Shown here in pieces: positions 46,909-59,397 of a stretch of DNA of 64,000 nucleotides. The stretch spans positions 3,334,501-3,398,500 of the forward strand of contig NC_085059.1 of the NCBI RefSeq assembly GCF_963662255.1. Direction: 5' to 3'. The notes beneath the pieces are model-generated. The model was given only the letters and a program-made list of their open reading frames with translations, was not told where the DNA came from and ran no database searches. The position numbers were made by a program, and so were the translations under genes. Positions within the stretch are counted from its first letter, which is position 1. Each line of letters starts with the position of its first letter. The DNA comes from Cinclus cinclus. Taxonomy: Eukaryota; Chordata; Aves; Passeriformes; Cinclidae.

Positions 46909-47367
46909 ATGTTCCTGCTGCCAGTACTCGCTTGTCCCCCGCTCTTGGTTCTCTGCCTTGGTGCTGAGCTGCTCCTGCTGCCGGGACTTTTCCTGCACTT
47001 CTACTGCACCATCAACACCAACAGCATGAGCGCTCCTGTCCCAGTGGAGGTACAGTGCCATCCCAGGGAGGGGGGCAGCCCTGACTGCCAGGGCAGGCTG
47101 CAGCCCTGTGGGGATGGATGCTGGGGACGGGGACCCCAAGTGACATTGTGCTGTCTCATGCAGACTGCCAGAGACACCATTGAGGATATGGAGGTGGATG
47201 AGCAGGATGACACCGAGCCCATGGAAGTGGACGAATATGATGAGACTGAGCCCATGGAAGTGGATGAGCAGGATGACACCGAGCCCATGGAAGTAGATGA
47301 ATATGATGAGACTGAGCCCATGGACGTCGATGAGAAGGACAAAGAAGAGCCCGTGATCCTGGCATGA
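46909..47367 (+). CDS. Acidic-repeat protein, copy 9 (152 codons)
   Basis: Shortest copy: one 66-bp repeat pair lost, frame kept. Private changes PPLLVL and WGRGPQ. Probable intron 47050-47163. Confidence 0.55.
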   Translation: MFLLPVLACPPLLVLCLGAELLLLPGLFLHFYCTINTNSMSAPVPVEVQCHPREGGSPDCQGRLQPCGDGCWGRGPQVTLCCLMQTARDTIEDMEVDEQDDTEPMEVDEYDETEPMEVDEQDDTEPMEVDEYDETEPMDVDEKDKEEPVILA

Positions 47368-47492
47368 GGATGGAGCCCCAGGAGCAGGACAACCTGATGC
47401 TCCCCTGCCCTGCCCACAGGCAGTGCCCAGCCTGGGGCGGGGCTGGCTGGCTCTCCTCAGGGACATGGTGCTCAAGGAAGTCCTGCTGTGCT

Positions 47493-47570
47493 CCTTCCTT
47501 CCTTCCTTCCTTCCTTCCTTCCTTCCTTCCTTCCTTCCTTCCTTCCTTCCTTCCTTCCTTCCTTCCCTCC
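47493..47570 (+). repeat. TTCC microsatellite, unit 9 (about 78 bp)
   Basis: Flanks differ slightly from the other copies (GCTCC before, GAGACTCAC after). Confidence 0.96.
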
Positions 47571-49410
47571 GAGACTCACAGGGATAATGGGCATCGATAG
47601 GGCCCCACTGTAAATATGTTCAGCATGTTCGAGGCTTTTTTTTGTAGGAACAATTTGAAGATTGTTAGCCTAAAGTTCCCACAATGTTAATCTATAGCTT
47701 CTAGATTTTTACAGTATAAGTCCCAGATTGTTAACAGTATAGTCTTCCTTGTAAATATGTTCTAGAGACTGTTGTTGTTGTTGTTAGAAGTAAATATGTT
47801 CTTCAAATGTTTGGCTGAACTTTGTTCAATAAATACTATTTCTTATTAAAACCTCGCCTCTCTTTGCAATTCCTTTGGGCAACGTTTGCACAGTGCTGGT
47901 TTCCACTTGCTCATGGTTCCTGGAGCTGCAGGTCCCTGGGGGTGCTGGCACAGCCAGCCCTGGCTGGGGGTCCCTGTGCAGGGGGGTCCCACTGAGCCAG
48001 CACTGCTGTTCCTGGGGCACAGCAGTGTCCCCGAGGGCAAAGCTGTCACCAGCAGAGAGGGAGCTCTGACAGCAGCAGCCCCTGCAGCAACGCTACCAAA
48101 GCAAAGGAAACCTCCTGACACCCTTCCTGCTGCGGCCACAGGGACTCCTGGGCAGGAGCCAGCATCAGGCACAGGGATGCAACATCCACCTCCATGCTCT
48201 GAAGGACTCGACAGCCTTGGCAAGTCTGGGACCTGCACCCGGGCTGCTGCAGGGGCTGATGTTTAAGGCTTGCAGCCTCCAAAGCCTCTGGGCTTTGCTT
48301 CCCCCGCTGCCTTCCATTGCTCTGTGCCCAGGTTCCTCACCCTGCCCGTGTTCCTGCTGCTGCCAGCAGCCCCCAGAGCCCCTCACTCCCTGAGCATCCC
48401 CATCACAGGGAGCACCGGCAAATCCCACACGCATCGCAAAGCAAACTCCCCCACAGTAACCAAACCACTCTTTGGTCAGAGGGTGCCAAGGGGAAGCTCA
48501 GCACCAGCTGCTGTTCAAAGCATGCTTTCAAAAGTGGGTTCAGGCACTCTGGCAGTGCCTGCTGCGCAGCTGAGGCTGTGGGGACACAGCACTGGCTCAG
48601 GCCAGCCCTCAGCCCCTCACAGCTCATGCCAAGGGCCCAGCTCACAAAGCAGTTTCACACCACTTGCTGCAGCTATTTCAAAGGCCTAAATGTCATTGGC
48701 AGGAGCCATTTAGTTGCCAACTCAGTGTCCGTGTCCTGGCAGGAGAAGCCACCAAGGGGCCTCTGCATGTGCACTCAGGGCACTTCCACTGCCATCCCAA
48801 AGGGATCGCAAAGGACAGGGCTCTTCTTTCAGCACTGCTGAGCTCCTCACGCAGCATTGAAGTCTCAGGAAGAGACAAGAATTGAGTGCACCAGGGAAGC
48901 TGGCCTCCAAGAAAAGGCATCAATCCCACGGCCCACCCAAGCCAACGGCCTGCATGTCTGTACCTTCTCCTCCTTCTCTCTTCTCTGCTGTCACTTTGCC
49001 CCTTCTCTCTGTCCGGGAGCTTGGCCTCTCAGACAAATAAAAGATGTGCATCCTCACCTAGGCACGGCATAGATGGCTTACAGAATTGTCCCTTCTTCCC
49101 CGACAGCTGCAAATCCTACAGCTGCCAGACCTCATCCCTTGCTCCTAGAAAGGGAGACAAGACTTTCCATTCTAATCCATTGCCCAGCCCTAAGTCAACG
49201 ACACAGTCAGTAGAAATAGCTGTGAAATCCCCGGCAGGAACCTGCCAGAAGAGCTACAGCTGTGGAGGGGGAAGCAGCAAACTCCCACCCCCAACACTGC
49301 TTTGGACTCCTTACCAGCTAAAACATATCCCACTCCTGGGATTTTTTTCCATTTTTTGTTAACCACAACTACCATCAATTTAAATCCATTGAAAACAAGA
49401 TCACAGGAGG

Positions 49411-49607
49411 GGTTGCGTGGAAAGGAACCTTCAATCCCACCCAGTGCAAGCTTTGCCATGGCAGGGACACCTGCCACTGTCCCACGCTGCTCCAGCCTGG
49501 CCTTGGGCACTGCCAGGGATCCAGGGGCAGCCACAGCTGCTCTGGGCACCCTGTGCCAGCCCTGCCCATCCTGCCAGGGAACACTTCCTGACCCATATCC
49601 CATCTGC
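49411..49607 (-). repeat. CR1 fragment, antisense (unit 10)
   Basis: Copy of the element at 898-1094. Confidence 0.7.
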
Positions 49608-51277
49608 AGCTGCTCCCAGTGCCAACAGGTGTCACTGCATGGCCTTGGGATGATGGATCAAGAGAAAGCCCCAAACTTTGAGCAGAGCTCCCAGGGCCTG
49701 TGCTGGGGACGTGCCACCCACCTGCCCCTCAAGCACTCAGCTGCCTCGCAGCCAGATGGAGTGTCCAACGGGTAAAGTACTCCCAGAGGATCAAGCCCTG
49801 GTCACTGCACCAATGACAAGGTCTTTATTGGGAAAAGAAATGTCGAAGCACAGCGACATTTCTTTTCCAAGCAGGAGACGCTGATCCTGTGCCGGCTGCA
49901 CAGGGATGCTGTTATTGCTGGTCCTCATTTCATCCCTTTATCAGCTGCAGGGCCACCAGGACAGGCTGTGGTCTCCCAGGGCAGCTCTGAGTGACACTGC
50001 TGTCCCCACCAGCTGTCCCCAGCCCTGGGTGCTGCCACGTGCCCCAGCCTCTGCGGCCCAAAGCACCTGGAGATCCCCCTGAGCATCAGCGATCAGGGCC
50101 GCTGCAATCAGCCTGCTGACCCAAAACCTCAAGTGCTGCCACAAGAAAAGCAGCTGATTCATTGATACCTCGGAATTTCATGTCTCAATGCAAGGACAGG
50201 AAGCACCCCTATGCCACCAAATCGTTGCTAAGGGCTTGCAAGCCTCAACGCGGAGATTTCAGCGTTGGACACGCAGTCAGGGCAAGGGTAAATCCACACA
50301 GAGATGACACAGAAATTCCAAAACACACATCATGTTGTTCTTGACGCCTTGCTTGTTGGCTCAAGGGCTGTTTCCGTGGGCCACGCTTGCACAGAAAGAA
50401 AGGAAGTGCAGCTGCTGACGAACATCTCCATGCCCTCAGCAGGTTTTGGTGCCTTTGCTGCAGGGCCGCTCCTGTCACAGCCCCCTCTCTGCTGCTGACA
50501 CCTTTGCTCTTGGGGACACCAGCCCAGGAACACCAGCAGGGCCCAGGGTTGGCTCAGGGGGACCCCCCTGTGCACAGGGACTCCCAGCCCCGTGGCTGTG
50601 CCAGCACCCCCAGAAACACCAAGATCTGGCAGCACTTTGCTCCGCTGCTCTTTCCGCACACGGAACCATCTCCTTCCTTTGCCATCCCAGGAAAATTCAA
50701 CCTCTACCTCAGCCAAAGATCATTTCCTACACATGGCTGATCAGAAATGTTCTTCTGGACTTCCTCCACCAAAACCACCCCCGCATGCCCACAAGACATT
50801 CCAGGGCCATCGGGAAACCCTCCACAAACACTGCGCAGGCACCCAGGACCACGGGCTTTCCATCTCTGCCATTCAGGCTCCCTGCGCTGCTCCTGGTCAT
50901 TTTCTCCTCCTCTCTCCATAACTTTGGGAACCACAGAGCTCCCAGGCTTTGCCAATTCCCAAGGCCACTGCCATCCTTGACTTCTTGGACACCCCTAGGG
51001 CTGTGGACAGACACCCCTGTGTTTTCCCGCAGAAGATGTTAAGAGCCAACTGGAAGCCACAAAGTTACTGAGGCTGCTAGATCACCTCCCCAAATGAAAA
51101 AGCTGAAAAAGCTGTGGCTGCTGAGGAAGGGGAGGTGAAGCTTGTGTGGCAAGCTCAGAGCACATTCACAATGAATGAAAGGTGGAAGAGGGAGGGTGAC
51201 TCTTCCTCAGGAAGTCTACTGATGGGACAAGGGGGAATGGGATCAAACGGAAAGAGAGTTGGAAGAGATTTGATGCT

Positions 51278-51471
51278 GGAAAGAAGTTCTTTAATCTGAG
51301 GCTGCTTGTCCCTGACACAGGGACCTGTGCACATGTGGGTGCCCCATCCCCAGCAACATCCAAGGCCACATTGGACAGGGTTGAAGTGCTGGGAGCTTGC
51401 TCAGGTTGGAACCAGATGATTTTTAGGGTCTCTTCCAAGCCAAACCACTCAAGGATTTCATGGTTCTATGG
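51278..51471 (+). repeat. CR1 fragment, sense (unit 10)
   Basis: Copy of the element at 2764-2957. Confidence 0.85.
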
Positions 51472-51635
51472 CGTCCATCTCCAAGAGAGGAGTGGCCCTG
51501 AAGCTTCTGTGACATCACAGGGCCCAGAGTGCTGCAGGTGGAAGGTCCAGGGCCTGGAGACCAGCACAACAGACAGTTCACCTGCTGCCAGCACTCAGTT
51601 CTCCCCCACTCTTCGCTCTCTGCCACGGTGCCAAG

Positions 51636-52160
51636 ATGTTCCTGCTGCCAGTAGTCGCTTGTCCCCCACTCTTCGTTCTCTGCCTTGGTGCTGAGCTGCT
51701 CCTGCTGCCGGGACTTTTCCTGCACTTCTACTGGAGCATCAACACCAACAGCATGAGCGCTCCTGTCCCAGTGGAGGTACAGTGCCATCCCAGGGAGGGG
51801 GGCAGCCCGGACTGCAAGGGCAGGCTGCAGCCCTGTGGGGATGGATGCTGGGGAAAGGGACCCCAAGTGACATTGTGCTGTCTCATGCAGACTGCCAGAG
51901 ACACCATTGAGGATATGGAGGTGGATGAGCAGGATGACACCGAGCCCATGGAAGTGGATGAATATGATGAGACTGAGCCCATGGAAGTGGATGAGCAGGA
52001 TGACACCGAGCCCATGGAAGTGGACGAATATGATGAGACTGAGCCCATGGAAGTGGATGAGCAGGATGACACCGAGCCCATGGAAGTAGATGAATATGAT
52101 GAGACTGAGCCCATGGACGTCGATGAGAAGGACAAAGAAGAGCCCGTGATCCTGGCATGA
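51636..52160 (+). CDS. Acidic-repeat protein, copy 10 (174 codons)
   Basis: Combines the Val-Val variant of copy 4 with Trp-Ser at 33-34, plus DCKGR. It looks like a mosaic of two copy classes. Probable intron 51777-51890. Lies upstream of provirus 2. Confidence 0.55.
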   Translation: MFLLPVVACPPLFVLCLGAELLLLPGLFLHFYWSINTNSMSAPVPVEVQCHPREGGSPDCKGRLQPCGDGCWGKGPQVTLCCLMQTARDTIEDMEVDEQDDTEPMEVDEYDETEPMEVDEQDDTEPMEVDEYDETEPMEVDEQDDTEPMEVDEYDETEPMDVDEKDKEEPVILA

Positions 52161-52287
52161 GGATGGAGCCCCAGGAGCAGGACAACCTGATGCTCCCCTG
52201 CCCTGCCCACAGGCAGTGCCCAGCCTGGGGCGGGGCTGGCTGGCTCTCCTCAGGGACATGGTACTCAAGGAAGTCCTGCTCTGCTGC

Positions 52288-52573
52288 TTCCTTCCTTCCT
52301 TCCTTCCTTCCTTCCTTCCTTCCTTCCTTCCTTCCTTCCTTCCTTCCCTCCTTCCTTCCTTCCTTCCCTCCTTCCTTCCTTCCTTCCTTCCTTCCTTCCT
52401 TCCTTCCTTCCTTCCCGCCTTCCTTCCTTCCCTCCTTCCTTCCTTCCCTCCCTCCCTTCCTTCCTCCCTCCCTTCCATCCTTCCTTCCTTCCTTCCTTCC
52501 TTCCTTCCTTCCTTCCTTCCTTCCTTCCTTCCTTCCTTCCTTCCTTCCTTCCTTCCTTCCTTCCTTCCCTCCC
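52288..52573 (+). repeat. TTCC microsatellite, unit 10 (about 286 bp, interrupted)
   Basis: Longest tract, with many TCCC and single-base interruptions, unlike the pure tracts of units 2 and 3. Confidence 0.97.
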
Positions 52574-53098
52574 AGACTGACAGGGATAATGGGCATCGAT
52601 AGGGCCCCACTGTAAATATGTTCAGCCTGTTCGAGGCTTTTTTTTATAGGAACAATTTGAAGATTGTTAGCCTAAAGGTCCCAGAATGTTAATCTATAGC
52701 TTCTAGATTTTTACTGTATAAGTCCCAGATTGTTAACAGTATAGTCTTCCTTGTAAATATGTTCTAGAGATTGTTGTTGTTGTTGTTAGAAGGAAACATG
52801 TTCTTCAAATGTTTGGCTGAACTTTGTTCAATAAATACTATTTCTTATTAAAACCTCGCCTCTCTTTGCAATTCCTTTGGGCAACGTTTGCACAGTGCTG
52901 GTTTCCACTTGCTCATGGTTCCTGGGGCTGCAGGTCCCTGGGGGTGCTGGCACAGCCAGCCCTGGCTGAGGGTCCCTGTGCAGGGGGGTCCCACTGAGCC
53001 CACACTGCTCTTCCTGGGGCACAGCAGTGTCCCCGAGGGCAAAGCTGTCACCAGCAGAGAGGGAGCTCTGAGAGCAGCAGGCCCTGCAGCAACGCCGC

Positions 53099-53721
53099 TG
53101 TGGGAATCGAGCTGGCTGACATCCAAAGCCAGACCAGTGTTTTTGATGCGTTGCCCCCTGGCCCCAGACCTTGGAGGGCATTTGTTTAAGTTTATAACAG
53201 TTCCTAGGAAAGTTGTCAAAGGTTTTAAAACTGTTCATGGTCAAGCTTTATAACCCTCATTTCCCATTGATTGCCTCTATTCCCAGTTATGTCATCCCTT
53301 TTCTCTTCCCAGTCCTGGAAAGTTCTTGTATCCTTGTACCCCCATTGGTTTATGTTCACCGCATTGTTCCACCCATCCTACCTTACTGGTTACTGCCCCA
53401 TATTACTCCTCCCTTGCACCACTTTTCCCTTTACCCATTGGATTATCATCCTGGACCCACCTCCCATCATCCCTTATAAATACCCTGGATTTTCCCTCAG
53501 CCTTGTCTTCTACCCTTTGCTCTTATAGTGTGTGCACGTGTTTTGGGCCTTGTCCCGCATTTTCTTTTATGATTATTAAAGTCTTTAGTTGCAGAGTTGT
53601 GGTGTGGACCCGTTCCTCATTTCGCTACCTTAGCCCTGATATCAGGGGAACTTTAGAGGTTGGTCGGGGAGACTGCCCTCGAGACTCGCGCCTTAAGTAT
53701 TGAAAAACAAAAACCCCGACA
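53099..53721 (+). repeat. 5' LTR of provirus 2 (623 bp)
   Basis: TATAAATA at 53475-53482. About 2.4% different from the 5' LTR of copy 1, more than the rest of the two elements. Confidence 0.93.
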
Positions 53722-53723
53722 GG

Positions 53724-53741
53724 TGGCCCCTGAACAGGGAC
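53724..53741 (+). other. Primer binding site, tRNA-Lys type (provirus 2)
   Basis: Identical to the site at 24432-24449. Confidence 0.6.
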
Positions 53742-54016
53742 CCTGATATTCAGGGCACCTTGTTGTAGAGGTAGGACTGTGTCCCCGGGAGTGTGGCTGC
53801 AACGGGGCCCGGCGGAGTTGTCGGCGCAGAGGGACCTCGTCTGGACACCCGGGGAGCCAGCGAGGGACGTCAACAGAAGCACCTGCAGAATACAGGTGTG
53901 TTTGGGGACACCCGACATAATATAGCCCTCTTCGCTGCCCTGTTTTAAAATACGGGTCCTAGTCTTGGCTAGGGGCGTGTCTGCAGCTAGATCCCCTAAG
54001 GAGGATTCGAAGGAAG

Positions 54017-54796
54017 ATGGTTGGACAAATGTCAAGCGTAGAGAAGAACGTATATGGACGTTTTAAGTTAATTCTTTTAAGTACCACTAAGGACTTTTCA
54101 AAAAAAGAACTGAAAAAATTTGTAAAGTGGGTTTGTAAAAACTTCCCCAACACCCCGAGTGAAGAAATGATGAATACTGCCTTTTGGGACTCGGTGGGGA
54201 ACAAAATTTATCACTTGTCTGGAAAATGGGACCCCGAGGCACCCTGCATGCTCCCTCTTTTCCACCTTATCCTGGAAACCCTGCACCAATCCCAGCTTCG
54301 ATTACCCAGCTCGTCGGTTCCTCCTAACCCTTCTCCAAAGCAGCCTGTTCTCTCCCTGTCTCCTGTGACTGACCCTCCAGCTGAGATCCCCGATGGCAGC
54401 GCGCGGGCCGTCGTGGATCTCCCCCCTTCCATCCCTCTGGTGTCCTCATGTGTTCGTCCCGCTCACCCTCCTAACGACAGCTCTTGCCCCATCGGCTGCC
54501 CTGCCACAAACGGGGGCCATTTTGGAATTACCACTAACACCTTCTGTCAAAGTCTGCGTTCCTCGGCTATTCCCGCCTCTAGCTCTGCCTTCCAGCCCGC
54601 CCTCGCTCCCTCACGGCCCGCCCACCACCCTCAGGGGCCGCCCACTCCTGCCCCTGCCGGAACTGGCGCTGAGTGCTCCTCCTCCCGGAAGGAGACCGGA
54701 ACTGCCCTTCAGGCACTTCCGGAAGAGCCTGCCTCCAAAATGGCTGCGCCCATAGCTGAAGCTTGCAAATCTTACCGGCACTTAACACTAATGTAA
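54017..54796 (+). pseudogene. gag: gag N-terminal part, provirus 2, ended by a private frameshift
   Basis: Same as copy 1 gag until CTTACCGGCA (about 54771-54780), where one G present in copy 1 is missing. The frame then ends at 54796, within the region between the Pro-rich linker and capsid. Confidence 0.85.
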
Positions 54797-55464
54797 ATGT
54801 TATTGCTCCACTTTGTTCATCTTCCTCCGGAGAGAACTCGAGCTCTAGTGACTCTGAGGAGTCTTCACCTTGCCCTCTAACCCCTAAAAACCCTTGGGAG
54901 AGGATCCGGAAAGCTGCTATAAAAGAAGGAAACTGGCAGATAGCAGCTAAGTTCAATGCATTCCCAGTGAGGTACCACAGGGGGAGGGGAGGTGCACCAA
55001 GATGGGAGCCTATGACATATGGGGAAGTAAAAGAACTGTGTCGGGCAGCCAAGGACCATGGGAGGGGATGCCCATATTTTAATAATCTTGTTCGGGCCAC
55101 CTTCACAGCACATGTACTGACCCCCCATGACTTAAAATATATAATGACTATGTTGTTGTCTCCCCCTGAGTATTCCTTGTGGGAAGGGGGATGGAAACGC
55201 ATGCTCCAAGGATTCCTGACTGACTGCGTGAACGATCCAGCCAGAGCAGCATTAACAATGGACCACCTAGCCGGGGAAGGACAATTTACCCAACCTGAGG
55301 AGCAAGCTGCAGCAGCCCCCAGGCAAGTACTTGATGAAATTAAAACTCTTGCTAGGAAGGCACTAGTCCACGTGCCAGATGGCAGCACACCTAACTTGGA
55401 GTACACTAATATTAAGCAAGAGCCCGGAGAAACATACATGAAATTTATTGACAGGTTAAAATAA
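54763..55464 (+). pseudogene. gag: gag capsid part, provirus 2, ends at the shared TAA
   Basis: Continues copy 1 gag in the shifted frame, through the major homology region to the TAA at 55462-55464 found in both copies. No ATG at this start. Confidence 0.83.
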
Positions 55465-55467
55465 GCA

Positions 55468-56658
55468 TTGGAAAAACAGGTTCCTGATGACAAAACCAGG
55501 AATACATTGTTAGAGACATTGGCGGTAGCTAATGCTGACTCTGAATGTCGGAAGGTACTGCGCGCTCTGCCACGAGAACCCCCACCGATGCTCCTCCAGA
55601 TGATCGAGGCATGTAACCGTCTCGGGACGGTGGAGCATGTGGCAGCAGTACAAGCCCAGGCCATCGGACAGGGAGTTGCAAGAGCACTGGTTGCTGCACA
55701 TTTTCCTTTGAAGTCGCCCCAAACGCAGTGCCAGTCTACATGTTTTCAGTGTGGCCAGCAAGGACACTTGCGAAAAGACTGTCCACAAAGGAAAGGGAGG
55801 TACCCAGTTGTTAGTAAAAATCAACCTCAGGCTAAACAGTTTTCCTTTAAAAGTAATTTTCCTAGGCAGCCGTCAAAAAACTTCCATCAGAGCGCAAGTC
55901 GGCCTTGCGCTATGACAAGAAATCCACAAGCCGAAGATACTGATGGCTGCGGAGAATCAGAACATTCTAACCACCACTACAGGCCCTGTGGCTCCGAACT
56001 CCAGCAGCTCATCTCAGGACTACCAGCAACAATTCCACCAGGTGCCCGGCTGGAGTTGGTGAGTGCTAAACCTGTAGTGCTGACTGACTGTTCCACACAT
56101 TCAGTTTCAACAGGACAACTTGGGCTTGAAGATCGGCCCCACCAAGTGTTAATTTTAGGCAACTGTAGATCAAAGACTGAGGGATTTTTTGTCCTTCCTT
56201 CCGTATTGTCTGTTACATCTTCCCAGGAAATGACTGTTTTAGCCCTAAGCCCTGACCCTCCTTGCTTTATTCCCGAAGGACTGCCTATAGCCCAAGCGAT
56301 TATGTTGCCAGATGAAACGGAGGAAGAGGATTCAGAATCCTTTGTCATGTGGACCCAGGTTATAAGTAAGGACAGGCCTAAAATAACCTGTATCCTAGAG
56401 GCTAATGGACAGAAGGTAACTCTTAAGGGAACTGTTGACACTGGATCGGACGTTACTGTAATTTCTACCTCAAGATGGCCCTCAGGGTGGGCACTTACAC
56501 CAGCTTCTGGAGTCCTTATGGGGATTGGAGGGGAAAGCACTAGTCTGAAAAGCATGAATTTGATCAAGATAGAGGGACCTAAGGGTCGTGTTGCCACCAC
56601 CAGACCCTTCATAGTGAAAACACGAACGCCTGTCGTCCTGTGGGGAAGGGATATTTAG
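55468..56658 (+). pseudogene. gag-pro: gag 3' part, dUTPase-like segment and protease, provirus 2
   Basis: As in copy 1, but a T-to-A change makes TAG directly after WGRDI, so the protease lacks its last residues. The lesion is private to copy 2. Confidence 0.85.
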
Positions 56659-56663
56659 ACTGA

Positions 56664-57704
56664 ATGGGGAGCGCGTTTGGAAATGGATTTTTAATTGGGG
56701 TCATTGAAGAGCGTGGCACCTTGAAAATAACTTGGAAAGATAATACCCCTATCTGGGTAGATCAATGGCCCCTACATGAGAAAAAACTAGCCGCGCTGCA
56801 ATCCCTGATATCAGAACAACTTCAACAAGGACACATAACATTCACCACCAGCCCCTGGAACACCCCCATTTTTGTCATCCAAAAACCACGCAGTGACAAA
56901 TGGCGACTCCTCCATGATCTCCGGAAAATAAATGAGGTCATAGAGGACATGGGTGCACTTCAGCCAGGTCTTCCTTCTCCGGCTATGGTCCCTAAAGACT
57001 GGTACCTAACAATTATTGACCTTAAAGACTGTTTCTTTGACATTCCATTACACCCTGATGATGCTCCATGTTTTGCCTTTTCCATCCCATCAATCAACAG
57101 GGAAGCACCCCTTCAGCAATTCCATTGGGTGGTCTTACCTCAAGGAATGAAAAACAGTCCAACAATATGTCAGTGGTTTGTGGCTAAGATACTAACCCCT
57201 GTTTGTAAAGTTCATCCACAGGTGTTGATACTTCACTATATGGATGATATCCTGTTAGCTGCCAAAGATACTGTCACACTGGACACTGCAGTGAAGGATA
57301 CCATCTCAGCAGTCCAAAAAGCTGGATTAAGTGTTTCAGAAGAAAAGGTGCAGCAAATGCAGCCTTGGATGTATTTGGGTTATAAAATTTCGTCACGAAC
57401 TATAAAGCCACAACTGCTCCAGCTGGAAGAGAACCCACAAACATTACATGACATGCAGAGGTTGCTTGGTGCTATCACTTGGGTGAGACCCTTATTGGGG
57501 ATTACAAATCAAGACTTGCAGCCATTATTTGACCTCCTGAAGGGAGATTCGGCCCCAAACTCCCCGAGACACTTGACAGAGGAAGCAAGACACGCCTTGA
57601 ATAAAGTGTCTTTTGCAATACAAACCCGGCAAGCACACCGGATGGACCCTATGTTGCCTTTCCTATTAGTGGTTCTGGGGAGGGGTCCTCAACTTCATGC
57701 CTGA
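56664..57704 (+). pseudogene. pol: pol: reverse transcriptase, provirus 2
   Basis: 346 codons with the same LPQG and YMDD motifs and the shared in-frame TGA (57702-57704). A few substitutions relative to copy 1 (e.g. Arg to Gln near residue 152). Confidence 0.88.
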
Positions 57705-57737
57705 ATTTTTCAGTGGGATCCTGAGTTACCTGGTCCT

Positions 57738-58943
57738 TTGTTGATTTTAGAATGGATTTTCCTTTCCCACCAACCCAAAAAGACCATCACTACAAAGCCA
57801 GAAATAAGAGCTCAGTTAATTATTAAGGCTAGAAGACGTTTGCTATCTTTCTCTGGGAGAGACTTTTCGATTATATTTCTGCCTTTGACTTCTTCCTATT
57901 TAGATTGGCTCCTGCAACAATCTGAACACCTTGAAATTGCTCTAATAAATTTCCCTGGACAACTTTCTATCCATTGCCCTAAGCATAGACTTCTAAGTTC
58001 TGATTTCAATTTATTTCCTAAACCCTTAAGGAGTGATAAGCCCCTCAAAGCCCTCACTTTGTTTACAGACGGGTCAGGAAAATCTCATAAATCTGTAATT
58101 ACATGGGAAAACCCTATGACAGGTGAGTGGCTGTCAGATATTGAAATTGTTGAAGGCTCACCACAGATTGTTGAATTGGCGGCAGTGGTAAGGGCATTTT
58201 GCAAATTCACCGGCCCCGTTAATATTGTTACTGACTCAGCATATGTTGCAGGGATCGTGGAAAGGGCGGAAAATTCGTTGCTGAAGGACATTGCAAATGA
58301 ACGGTTATACTCTTTACTGAAAAATAGAGTTTTTCTTCTTTCCCAAAGGCAGCACCCTTACTTCATTATGCATATCCGTTCCCACACTACCCTTCCTGGA
58401 CCCTTGACACAAGGTAACAATCGAGCTGACACACTTGCCATGACAGCACAAGTAACATTACCTAACATACCTGAGCAGGCAAAGCTTAGCCATGCATTCT
58501 TCCATCAAAATGCTCCAGCTTTGCATAGAATGTTTGATATTACCAAGGACCAAGCCAAGGCCATTGTAAACACATGCCCTAGTTGCCAAAAACTTTCCCT
58601 ACCAGCTATTGGAGCAGCAGTCAACCCTAGGGGACTCCATAGTTTACAACTGTGGCAAGCAGATATAACACACTACCCTTCATTTGGTCGTTTCAAATAC
58701 ATCCATCTTTCTATAGATACCTTTTCAGGTGCTATCTTTGCCTCCGCTCACACCAAAGAAACAGCAGCAGATGCTATGAAACGTTTTCTCCAAGCATTTG
58801 CAATGCTAGGTATCCCCCAGGAAATAAAAACTGATAATGGTCCAGCTTATATTTCACACAAAAATAAAACAATTTTTCAATCAGTGGGGAGTCATCCACA
58901 CCACTGGCATCCCTCACTCCCCCACGGGTCAGTCAATAGTTGA
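57738..58943 (+). pseudogene. pol: pol: RNase H and N-terminal integrase, provirus 2
   Basis: Same motifs and same integrase frameshift as copy 1; one visible residue change (Ile to Met near residue 356). Confidence 0.88.
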
Positions 58944-59358
58944 AAGAGCCCATGGTTCCCTTAAAAATCTTTTAGATAAACAAAAAGGGGGAATAGAGAT
59001 CTTATCAAACACAGAAAGGTTAAGTAAAGCATTATATGTCTTTAATTTTTTGAACAATTCGTTTATGGAACCAAACCCTCCAATTATCTGTCATTTTTCG
59101 AATACAACACAGGCTCAACTGAAAGAAAGACCACCAGTCTTGGTAAAAGATGCTGAAACAAATCAAATCTTAGGAGGACCATTCCAACTAATAACTTGGG
59201 GGAAGGGATATGCTTGTGTCTCCACAGATAGGGCACCTCGGTGGATGCCAGCCAAGAACATCAAACCTTACCTACAGCCTTTAAAAGAAGACCTACCAGA
59301 GAGTCCCAGTAGTCCAACTCCTAACAACAAGCCTGCAACTACTACTCCTTATGACTGA
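58837..59358 (+). pseudogene. pol: pol: C-terminal integrase, shifted frame, provirus 2
   Basis: Identical in translation to 29546-30067 as far as I can see. Confidence 0.85.
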
Positions 59359-59397
59359 CTATTTCACAGCTCCTCATCGCAAGTCATCGTTGGGACC

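Larger units (their letters stand above)
43787..48512 (+). repeat. Tandem unit 9 (complete, 4726 bp)
   Basis: Shortest complete unit; its acidic ORF has lost one 66-bp repeat. The 14-bp stem-loop (45105-45140) carries one stem mismatch and a changed loop, the only unit where this pairing is damaged. AATAAA at 47828. Confidence 0.96.
23806..53098 (+). repeat. Higher-order repeat: provirus plus units 6-10 (29,293 bp)
   Basis: From the first base of provirus 1 to the first base of provirus 2. Both proviruses have the same left junction (GCAACGCCGC then TGTGGG) and the same right junction (CCGACA then GTTAAGAGGC). The units following them (6 and 11, 7 and 12) share rare variants. A second copy starts at 53099 and continues past the window end. 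Confidence 0.8.
48513..53098 (+). repeat. Tandem unit 10 (3' end lost at provirus 2)
   Basis: Ends at the 5' LTR of provirus 2 at the same internal position as unit 5. It shares several private variants with unit 4 rather than unit 5. The unit start reads GTTCAAAGC (one change from the other units). Longest and most interrupted TTCC tract (52288-52573). Stem-loop at 49832-49867; AATAAA at 52830. Confidence 0.95.
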
